From Tissierellales bacterium (lineage in GTDB: Bacteria > Bacillota > Clostridia > Tissierellales > Tissierellaceae): DNA of 5,144 nucleotides. The first letter of the stretch is position 1, and each line of letters begins with the position of its first letter. A model generated the notes under the pieces. The model was not told the origin of the DNA, ran no database searches, and saw nothing but the letters and a program-made list of their open reading frames with translations. The DNA lies in NCBI GenBank assembly GCA_030146705.1, contig JASLBE010000064.1, positions 1 through 5,144 on the forward strand. Reading direction: 5' to 3'. Shown here in pieces: positions 1-5,144 of this stretch. The position numbers and the translations under genes are program-made.

Positions 1-2
1 AA

Positions 3-86
3 ACAAAGGCGAATTTTTGTCCTAATTGTGGAGAAAAAACAGGGGAAGGAAACTTCTGTTCCAATTGTGGACATAAGCTAGTATAG
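3..86 (+). CDS. C-terminal end of a double zinc-ribbon protein (partial)
   Basis: An open frame enters from the left edge and ends at TAG 84-86, leaving 27 residues. They contain two CxxC knuckles, CPNC and CSNC, separated by nine residues (CPNCGEKTGEGNFCSNCG), followed by a short HKLV tail. This is the usual pattern of a C-terminal double zinc ribbon, where four cysteines bind one zinc. In Firmicutes such tails end many different proteins, including SPFH/YdjI-like membrane-associated proteins and small membrane proteins, so the parent protein cannot be named from this fragment. The stop lies 11 bases before the next start codon, and the next gene's ribosome binding site begins at the last base of this stop. 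The two genes are therefore probably co-transcribed and may be translationally coupled. The frame and zinc ribbon are clear; the function is unknown. Confidence 0.8.
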   Translation, partial: TKANFCPNCGEKTGEGNFCSNCGHKLV

Positions 87-91
87 GGAGG
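86..91 (+). promoter_or_regulatory. Ribosome binding site of the YitT-family gene, overlapping the upstream stop
   Basis: GGGAGG lies six bases before the ATG at 98 and begins at the last base of the upstream TAG stop. It supports the chosen start and suggests that ribosomes finishing the zinc-ribbon gene can reinitiate here. Confidence 0.75.
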
Positions 92-97
92 ATAGAA

Positions 98-985
98 ATG
101 GAAAGCGTTAGTGATGAAAAAACATCATTGAAAAGATATTGCAACTTAGAAACATTAAGAAGATTATTATTTATTTTATCAGGTGACATTTTATGTGCCT
201 TAGCAGTAAATTTATTTTTTATACCAAATAATTTACTGACAGGTGGAGTTGGGGGTATAAGTATACTGGTTCAATACTTAACTAGTATTCCTACTGGTAT
301 AGTTGTATTTTTAATAAATATACCTATATTTATCTTAGGTTTTAAAAAGATAGATAGGGACTTTGCTATTTTTGGTTTTATATCTATGGCCATGTTTTCA
401 GCAGTTTTAACTATAACTAGGGATTTAAACCAGGTTTTTGCAGTAAAGGATATATTTTTAGGAGCAGTTTTTGGAGGATTAATTAATGGATTAGGAATGG
501 GAATTCTTTTTAGGAATAGATCTTCCCAGGGAGGTTTTGATATACCAGCAGTAATTTTAAAAAGAAAATATGATGTGAATATTGGAACAGCACTTATGGG
601 AATAAATTGTATTATAATATTTATTTCTTCCTTTATCTTTGGCTATAAAAGTGGTATGTATACTATTTTATCAATGTATATAGGCTATAATGTTTTAGAT
701 AAGGTACAGATGGGATTAAATATTAGGAAAAAAGTAATTATAGTTTCTGAAAAACCAGAACTTATAGCAAATGAAATAATAAGCAACTTAAATAGAGGGG
801 TAACTTTTTTAGAAGGAAAAGGAGCTTATACAAATGAAAATAAGCAAATAATTTATTGTGTAGTAACTTCTAGGGAAGTAGCTAAAATAAAGAGACTTAT
901 AAACCAGGTAGATCCACATGCTTTTTTAACTATTAATGATGTAGTTGAAGTAATGGGTAAAGGATTTAGGGATATAAACATATAG
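98..985 (+). CDS. YitT family membrane protein (DUF161 membrane domain + DUF2179)
   Basis: This is a 295-residue integral membrane protein of the YitT type, close to the usual family length. After a charged N-terminus (1-20) come about six hydrophobic segments, near 23-42, 51-63, 66-82, 89-106, 117-137 and 163-200. The family signature FIPNNLLTGGVGGIS is at 41-55. A second glycine-rich motif, NRSSQGGFDIPA (140-151), occupies the place where many relatives have GxSTGGTDI. The C-terminal soluble part (about 208-290) is a DUF2179 domain, with GVTFLEGKGAYT (234-245), a central strand (IIYCVV) and a final DPHAFLTINDVVEVMGKGF. The family is widespread in Firmicutes, often in several copies per genome. 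Its transported substrate, if any, is not established, and DUF2179 resembles small ligand-binding domains. The ATG at 98 has a good ribosome binding site. No terminator is visible in the 62 bases before the next gene, so read-through into it is possible. The family call is confident; the biochemical role is unknown. Confidence 0.92.
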   Translation: MESVSDEKTSLKRYCNLETLRRLLFILSGDILCALAVNLFFIPNNLLTGGVGGISILVQYLTSIPTGIVVFLINIPIFILGFKKIDRDFAIFGFISMAMFSAVLTITRDLNQVFAVKDIFLGAVFGGLINGLGMGILFRNRSSQGGFDIPAVILKRKYDVNIGTALMGINCIIIFISSFIFGYKSGMYTILSMYIGYNVLDKVQMGLNIRKKVIIVSEKPELIANEIISNLNRGVTFLEGKGAYTNENKQIIYCVVTSREVAKIKRLINQVDPHAFLTINDVVEVMGKGFRDINI

Positions 986-1047
986 TAATAGAATTGTAAT
1001 CATATATTAATATTCTTTTGTTAGAATTAGTCTAGTGAGGTGAGAGG

Positions 1048-2910
1048 ATGAAAAAATATAAAAGGCAGGCTGTGAGTTTGGCCCTAGCATTTTCTATGGT
1101 GTCAAGTATACCAGTAAGTGTTAAGGCTGCAAGTGATATAAGTAAGCATTGGGCAGAAAGTTATATTACTTATTTAATGGATAATAATATTGTCCATGGA
1201 TATACTGATGGGACATTTAAGCCAGACCAAGAGGTAACGAGATCTGAATTCATAAGGATGGTAAATAATTTATTTAAGTATGAAGCCAAGCAAGAAGTTT
1301 CCTTTAAAGATGTAGAAGAAAATGTTTGGTACTATGAGGATTTAAAAAAGGCTGTAAAAGCAGGATATATACAAGGGCATGTCGATGGAACTTTTAAGCC
1401 TTTAAATCCTATAACAAGGCAGGAGGTAGCTAAAATAGTTACTATTGCTTTAGGATTAGAACATTATCAAGTTAAGGAAGAGGCAGATTATAAGGATAGG
1501 GCTGAGATACCTAATTGGTCACGAAATTATATAGATATAGTAAGTGAAAAAGGAATAATGAATGGCCATGTAGATGGAAGCTTTAAAGCAACTAAAGAAA
1601 TTACTAGGGGAGAAGTGGCTAAGATTCTTGCTCTGCTAGATCAAAATATGGAAAAATTGACAGAGGATCCTTTTGGAGATAAGCCGGTTGAAAAGCCTGA
1701 GGACAAGCCTGAAGAAACACCAGAGGAAAAGCCAGAGGAAAAACCAAGTAAAGTTTACTCAGTTCAATTAGATAGTTTTACAAATAAGAATCAGGCTATT
1801 GAGTCAGCAAAAAAAGCTTATAAACTAGGCTATAAGGATACCTTTGTAGCTTCTGATGATTATAAGTTTTACTTTGTAATAGTAAATGATTTTGATAATT
1901 TAGAAGAAGCTAATAAGCTTATTGATGAGTTAAAGGCTAAAAAAGAAAGTCCTTTGTTAATTAGAAGAGACTTTAAAAAATTAAATACATTTAAAATAGA
2001 AGACTATATAAAGGAAGAAGAGGCTAAGTCTAAGAGAAATGAATTTATAAAATTAGTAGATTCTATGCCGGCAGCTAAGGATATTACTGTTATCAAAATA
2101 GAAGATGTAAAAAACCTAACTAAGGCAAGGGACTTATATAAGAATTTAAGTGAAAGTGATAAAAAGTCTATAGGCCAAGCAAAAGTAGATAAGTTAAATA
2201 ATATAGATAGAAAGATTGAATCTTTAAAGACTCCTATAAAAACAAAAACCAAGGCTAGTATAGAACAGGCACAGGTTTGGGCAATAAAGAAAGGTGCTCA
2301 TAAAAGATTTGTTGATGTGGCTCCTTTTTATTGGAAGTATGGAGAACTAACAGGAATAAATCCAGAGATTCTTTATGGACAAGCTGCCAAGGAAACAGCT
2401 TATGGAAGATATACAGGTAAGGTTAAGCCTGAAATGAATAACTGGGCAGGTATAAAGACAGATAAGGCAACAGGAGATAAAACCTATGACCACGAAATAT
2501 TTGATACACCAGAAGATGGTGTAAGGGCTCAGTTTAATCATATGGGTATCTATGTAGGAGTTGATCCTATAGGTGAACCTCATGGAAGATGGTATCTGAC
2601 AAGTAAAATATCCTGGGCAGGTACAGTTTTAAAAGTAGAAGATTTAGGTGGAAAATGGGCACCTAACCCTGATTATGGTATATCTATAATGAGAGACTAT
2701 ACTAGGGGAATATATAATACAAAAGTTAATTCAAAAGAAGATTTAAAGATAGCCTTAGAATTTTCAGATAGGGTGGAGAACTTGGATTCAGAAGGCTTAG
2801 AGGACTTGGAAGAAATAGAAATATTATTAAAAGATTATGAAGAACTAACAAAGTCTCAAAAGGATCTATTACCTTATAATATAAGAGATATAATTAATCA
2901 AATTAATTAA
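1048..2910 (+). CDS. SLH-anchored cell-wall glucosaminidase (autolysin) with SPOR-like domain
   Basis: This is a 620-residue secreted modular protein. A signal peptide (1-27) has a basic start (MKKYKR), a hydrophobic core and a VKA-A cleavage site. Three SLH repeats follow at about 30-72, 85-132 and 148-197. Each has the G(Y/H)xDG(T/S)FK turn and a TRxE motif (TRSE 64-67, TRQE 123-126, TRGE 186-189), which in known SLH domains helps bind pyruvylated secondary wall polymer. Next come a Pro/Glu/Lys linker (205-235), a SPOR-like alpha/beta domain (236-308), a charged helical module (326-394), a glucosaminidase-type catalytic domain (about 405-556) and a second helical module (558-620). In the catalytic domain, GQAAKETAYGRYTG (444-457) contains E449, the probable general acid, and NNWAGIK (464-470) matches the NNLFGIK-type motif of GH73-like enzymes. 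The expected reaction is hydrolysis of the glycan backbone of peptidoglycan outside the membrane, for wall turnover or daughter-cell separation. The start is supported by GAGGTGA at 1037-1043, four bases upstream. The gene ends before a strong terminator. The architecture is confident; the exact bond cut is inferred from family. Confidence 0.92.
   Translation: MKKYKRQAVSLALAFSMVSSIPVSVKAASDISKHWAESYITYLMDNNIVHGYTDGTFKPDQEVTRSEFIRMVNNLFKYEAKQEVSFKDVEENVWYYEDLKKAVKAGYIQGHVDGTFKPLNPITRQEVAKIVTIALGLEHYQVKEEADYKDRAEIPNWSRNYIDIVSEKGIMNGHVDGSFKATKEITRGEVAKILALLDQNMEKLTEDPFGDKPVEKPEDKPEETPEEKPEEKPSKVYSVQLDSFTNKNQAIESAKKAYKLGYKDTFVASDDYKFYFVIVNDFDNLEEANKLIDELKAKKESPLLIRRDFKKLNTFKIEDYIKEEEAKSKRNEFIKLVDSMPAAKDITVIKIEDVKNLTKARDLYKNLSESDKKSIGQAKVDKLNNIDRKIESLKTPIKTKTKASIEQAQVWAIKKGAHKRFVDVAPFYWKYGELTGINPEILYGQAAKETAYGRYTGKVKPEMNNWAGIKTDKATGDKTYDHEIFDTPEDGVRAQFNHMGIYVGVDPIGEPHGRWYLTSKISWAGTVLKVEDLGGKWAPNPDYGISIMRDYTRGIYNTKVNSKEDLKIALEFSDRVENLDSEGLEDLEEIEILLKDYEELTKSQKDLLPYNIRDIINQIN
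1135..1638 (+). repeat. Three tandem SLH-domain coding repeats
   Basis: The three surface-layer-homology units show as diverged repeats at both DNA and protein level. The best-conserved stretches encode GYTDGTFKP, GHVDGTFKP and GHVDGSFKA, starting near 1198, 1375 and 1564. Each is followed by an (I/V)TRxE motif. Three units form the usual complete trimeric wall-binding module, so the anchor looks intact. Confidence 0.88.
1681..1746 (+). repeat. Low-complexity Pro/Glu/Lys linker repeat
   Basis: Short KPE(E/D)-type units repeat imperfectly (residues 212-233, such as KPEDKPEETPEEKPEEKP). They form a stiff charged linker between the SLH anchor and the SPOR-like domain. At DNA level the units are GARRAMAAGCCWGA-like and imperfect, so the repeat number could vary between strains by slippage. 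Confidence 0.8.
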
Positions 2911-2950
2911 TAAAAAAGTTTTATGATATTTTATAAGAGTAATTAGTAGC

Positions 2951-2995
2951 AGGCTATTTCATAGGTAAAAATTTATCTATGAAATAGCCTTTTTT
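2951..2995 (+). terminator. Intrinsic terminator after the SLH glucosaminidase gene
   Basis: The arm AGGCTATTTCATAG (2951-2964) pairs perfectly with CTATGAAATAGCCT (2977-2990). Four further inner pairs, one of them G-T, extend the stem to 18 pairs around an AAAT loop (2969-2972). A run of T (2990-2995) follows at once. The 5' flank has no A-run, so it reads as a terminator for + strand transcription only. It separates the wall-hydrolase unit from the MarR/ABC unit. Confidence 0.93.
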
Positions 2996-2998
2996 ATA

Positions 2999-3026
2999 TT
3001 GACAAAGTCTACAAATATAGTATCAT
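2999..3026 (+). promoter_or_regulatory. Probable sigma-A promoter of the MarR-ABC operon
   Basis: A perfect -35 box, TTGACA (2999-3004), is followed after 16 bases by TATCAT (3021-3026), one mismatch from the TATAAT consensus, in an AT-rich setting. It starts four bases after the T-run of the preceding terminator and leaves about 30 bases of leader before the regulator's ribosome binding site. It is the only strong promoter-like sequence I see in the window. Confidence 0.72.
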
Positions 3027-3039
3027 ATATAAATATACT
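3019..3039. promoter_or_regulatory. Possible operator dyad overlapping the -10 region
   Basis: AGTAT (3019-3023) and ATACT (3035-3039) form an inverted repeat with 16 bases between arm starts, overlapping the -10 box of the predicted promoter. MarR-family dimers commonly bind such AT-rich dyads over their own promoters, so this is a candidate autoregulatory site. The arms are only five bases in very AT-rich DNA, so chance is a real alternative. A second short dyad, TTAG-CCTA-CTAA, lies at 3039-3050. Confidence 0.3.
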
Positions 3040-3066
3040 TAGCCTACTAACTAAAGGAGTGATAAC

Positions 3067-3516
3067 ATGGAAAGATGTGAAATGAGGGGAGATTTTCAGG
3101 ATAATACCTATTTTATTTTTGCAAGCATACTGAAATTACATTATCAAAGACTATATATTCTATTAGAGAAAATAAATCTTTACCCGGGCCAGCCCCATCT
3201 TCTTTTTATTTTAAACAAGGAAGATGGCTTAAGACAAAAGGATATAAGTGAAAGATTAAATGTAGCACCAGCTACTCTAACTATGATGATAAAAAGATTG
3301 GAAAAGGAAGAGTTAGTTTACAGGGAAAAAGATTCTTTAGATAAGAGAGTTTATAGGGTATATATAACTGAGAGTGGAAGAAAAACTGCAGAAGAAGCAA
3401 AAAGAGTATTTAAAGAGATAGAGAAAAATTGTTTTGGAAGTTTAACAGATGAAGAAGAAAAACAACTAAAAAACTTACTTTTAAAAGTAAAAGAAAATTT
3501 AAAAGAAAATTTATAA
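3067..3516 (+). CDS. MarR family winged-helix transcriptional regulator
   Basis: A 149-residue protein of typical MarR length. The N-terminal helices (about 11-40) would form part of the dimer interface. The DNA-binding region spans about 43-105, with helix-turn-helix GLRQKDISERLNVAPATLTMMIKRLEKEELV (54-84) and a beta wing DSLDKRVYRVYIT (89-101), matching the family D-x-x-D-(K/R)-R pattern. A long C-terminal helix (about 105-149) completes the dimer. MarR proteins usually repress nearby genes and release DNA on binding small molecules or on oxidation. No ligand can be deduced here. The exporter gene starts 18 bases after its stop, so the likely role is control of this operon and of itself. 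The ATG at 3067 has AAAGGAG (3053-3059) seven bases upstream; an in-frame ATG at codon 6 lacks an equally good site. A promoter directly upstream and a terminator before it mark this as the first gene of its unit. Confidence 0.93.
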   Translation: MERCEMRGDFQDNTYFIFASILKLHYQRLYILLEKINLYPGQPHLLFILNKEDGLRQKDISERLNVAPATLTMMIKRLEKEELVYREKDSLDKRVYRVYITESGRKTAEEAKRVFKEIEKNCFGSLTDEEEKQLKNLLLKVKENLKENL

Positions 3517-3523
3517 GATAAGT

Positions 3524-3530
3524 AGGAGGG
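3524..3530 (+). promoter_or_regulatory. Ribosome binding site of the ABC exporter gene
   Basis: AGGAGGG lies four bases before the ATG at 3535, within the 18-base gap after the regulator. It fixes the exporter start and supports co-transcription with the regulator. Confidence 0.8.
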
Positions 3531-3534
3531 AAAG

Positions 3535-5144
3535 ATGAAAAAAATATTTAAGGAATTAAAGCCCTTTTCTCTAACTATATTTATTATAGTAGTCCTATTA
3601 TTTGTTCAGGCTATGTCTAATTTAGCCTTGCCTGATTATATGTCTAATATAGTAAATATAGGGATACAACAAAAGGGTGTAGATGAAATAGTACCTGAGG
3701 CTATAAGAACCCAGGAGATGGCTAAGTTAAAGCTCTTTTTAAAGGCAGATGAACTAAGCCTGGTAGAAAAAAATTATGAATTAATACAGGCAGGAGACAA
3801 ATCCTATGTGGATAAGTATCCTTCATTAGAAAATGAAGATATTTATCTAATAAAGGATAAGGATTCAGCTGATTATGAAAAAATGGAGAAATTTTTAGGT
3901 CAGGCTATCTTACCTATGGCCTTAATGCAGGTAGATAGTGAAGATAATCCTTTCGCAAAGTTTAAGGAAAATATACCAGAGGGGGTAGATGTCTTCCAGG
4001 CCCTAGCAGCCATGCCTGAAGAAGCTAGGTTAGAATTAATCAATACTATAAGGGAAAATCTTAAAGAGATACCAGAAGCCTATATAGAACAAGGATCTAC
4101 AGCCTATATAACAGAAGAATATAGTAAGTTAGGTGTAGATATAGCTAAAAATCAAATATCCTATATTTTGAAAACAGGACTATTTATGCTTTTAGTAGCT
4201 CTTTTAGGAATGGCAACAGCTATAGGAGTGGGGCTTTTAGCATCCAAGGTATCAGCAGGCTTTGCTAGAAACTTAAGGGATAAGGTCTTTAGGAAGGTTG
4301 CAGAATTTTCTAATGAAGAATTTAACAACTTTTCAACAGCATCCCTAATAACTAGGAGTACAAATGATATTCAGCAAATACAAATGTTTACTTCAATGAC
4401 TTTAAGAATGGTGTTTTTTGCTCCGATTTTAGGTATAGGAGGAATCATAAGGGCCTTAGAGACAAATACATCTATGGCTTGGATAGTAGGTTTAGGGGTT
4501 TTAGTAATATCCTTATTTGTAATCCTATTATTCTCTTTTGCAACTCCTTTATTTAAAAAATCTCAAAAGTTTGTAGATAGATTAAACTTAGTAACTAGGG
4601 AATCCCTAACAGGAATGCTAGTTATTAGAGCCTTTAATAATGAAAAATATGAAGAGAAAAGATTTGAGAAGGTAAATACTGATTTAACCCAGACCCACCT
4701 AACTATATCTAGAATAATGATAGCAATGATGCCAGGAATGCAACTTTTAATGAATGGTATTATACTGCTAATAGTTTGGGTAGGGGCTAAGCAGGTAGAT
4801 CAAAGTAGTATTCAGGTTGGAGATATGATGGCCTTCATGCAGTATGCAATGCAGATAATAATGTCATTCTTAATGTTATCTATGGTATCTATCATTCTTC
4901 CAAGAGCTATGGTTTCTATACAAAGAATAAAGGAATTGTTAGAAACTGAGGTTGAAATAAAGAACAAGGAAAATCCTATAGTTTTAGAAGATGTAGAAGG
5001 TTTAATAGAATTTAATGATGTTAGATTCAGATATCCAGGAGCAGAAGAATGTGTTCTTCAAGATATAAACTTTACTGCTAAACCTGGTGAAATGACAGCC
5101 TTTATAGGAAGTACAGGAAGTGGTAAAAGTACTATAGTAAATCT
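3535..5144 (+). CDS. ABC exporter half-transporter, fused permease and ATPase (3' truncated by window end)
   Basis: The frame is open from ATG 3535 to the window edge: 536 residues plus two bases. This is a type IV (multidrug/lipid-exporter-like) ABC half-transporter. TM1 is at about 11-32. A large hydrophilic segment (38-205) predicted to face outside follows, then TM2 (209-233), TM3 (290-308), TM4 (316-336), TM5 (397-418) and TM6 (432-455). The intracellular stretch FKKSQKFVDRLNLVTRESLTGMLVIRAFNNE (340-370) is the conserved coupling region of these exporters. The nucleotide-binding domain begins near 489 with IEFNDVRFRYPGA, which includes A-loop Y500, then Walker A GSTGSGKST (525-533). The Q-loop, ABC signature and Walker B lie beyond the window, so ATPase integrity cannot be judged. 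Full length in this family suggests roughly 200 further residues. It follows a MarR gene by 18 bases, a frequent Firmicutes arrangement in which a second half-transporter follows and the two form a heterodimer. Substrate is unknown; drug, peptide or lipid export are all possible. Confidence 0.93.
   Translation, partial: MKKIFKELKPFSLTIFIIVVLLFVQAMSNLALPDYMSNIVNIGIQQKGVDEIVPEAIRTQEMAKLKLFLKADELSLVEKNYELIQAGDKSYVDKYPSLENEDIYLIKDKDSADYEKMEKFLGQAILPMALMQVDSEDNPFAKFKENIPEGVDVFQALAAMPEEARLELINTIRENLKEIPEAYIEQGSTAYITEEYSKLGVDIAKNQISYILKTGLFMLLVALLGMATAIGVGLLASKVSAGFARNLRDKVFRKVAEFSNEEFNNFSTASLITRSTNDIQQIQMFTSMTLRMVFFAPILGIGGIIRALETNTSMAWIVGLGVLVISLFVILLFSFATPLFKKSQKFVDRLNLVTRESLTGMLVIRAFNNEKYEEKRFEKVNTDLTQTHLTISRIMIAMMPGMQLLMNGIILLIVWVGAKQVDQSSIQVGDMMAFMQYAMQIIMSFLMLSMVSIILPRAMVSIQRIKELLETEVEIKNKENPIVLEDVEGLIEFNDVRFRYPGAEECVLQDINFTAKPGEMTAFIGSTGSGKSTIVN

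Noticed and set aside
986..1047. Possible promoter or terminator between the YitT-family gene and the SLH gene
   Set aside because: TTGTAA (994-999) and TAGAAT (1022-1027) are 22 bases apart, too far for a normal promoter, and the only dyad (ATATTAATAT, 1004-1013) is a short AT palindrome with no G/C stem. An unrecognised promoter cannot be excluded.
2004..2252. Reverse-strand open frame of 82 codons
   Set aside because: It lies wholly inside the glucosaminidase gene, has low-complexity composition typical of antisense reading of Lys/Glu-rich codons, and matches no family I recognise.
2347..2583. Reverse-strand open frame of 78 codons
   Set aside because: It is antisense to the conserved catalytic domain; the + strand carries clear enzyme motifs, so this is a shadow.
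2911..2940. Second hairpin just after the SLH gene stop
   Set aside because: TTAT...ATAA pairing is only four A/T pairs with no following T-run; the strong hairpin at 2951-2995 explains termination.
2943..3050. TTAGTAGCAGGCT (2943-2955) and AGCCTACTAA (3041-3050) as inverted repeats bracketing the intergenic region
   Set aside because: They match only with a three-base interruption and one of them is part of the terminator arm; no transposase or target duplication is present, so a mobile element is not supported.
3067..3516. Redox-sensing OhrR-type role for the MarR protein based on its cysteines
   Set aside because: Cysteines are at positions 4 and 122, not in the conserved N-terminal helix position of OhrR sensors, and the neighbour is an exporter rather than a peroxide reductase.

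Overview
The window is strongly AT-rich, with A/T-ending codons, arginine written mostly as AGA/AGG and strong GGAGG-type ribosome binding sites. Together with an S-layer-homology (SLH) anchored wall hydrolase and a YitT-family membrane protein, this points to a low-GC Gram-positive anaerobe of the Clostridia/Tissierellia type. That placement is inferred from style and protein families. No marker gene is present.

All five genes are on the + strand. (1) Positions 1-86 hold the last codons of a protein ending in a double zinc ribbon. (2) Positions 98-985 encode a YitT-type membrane protein, with its ribosome binding site touching the upstream stop codon, so the two genes probably share a transcript. 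(3) Positions 1048-2910 encode a secreted modular autolysin: signal peptide, three SLH repeats, a Pro/Glu/Lys linker, a SPOR-like domain, a small helical domain, a glucosaminidase catalytic domain and a second diverged helical domain. A long hairpin with a T-run at 2951-2995 ends this unit. (4) A promoter right after the terminator (TTGACA at 2999) drives a MarR-family regulator (3067-3516). (5) Eighteen bases later comes a type IV ABC exporter half-transporter (3535 onward), which runs off the window end just after its Walker A motif.

There are two functional blocks. The first is a membrane and cell-wall block, in which the SLH protein is likely held on secondary wall polymer while it cuts peptidoglycan glycan strands. 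The second is a regulator-plus-exporter operon of the common MarR-ABC-ABC design. There the MarR protein probably represses its own operon until a ligand appears, and a second half-transporter is expected just beyond the window.

I see no CRISPR array, insertion sequence, tRNA, rRNA, riboswitch or phage gene. No stretch over 300 bases lacks a gene. I do not see a clearly new biological system. The points most worth a second look are the SLH + SPOR + glucosaminidase architecture with its flanking helical modules, and the roughly 165-residue extracytoplasmic insert between the first two membrane helices of the ABC exporter.
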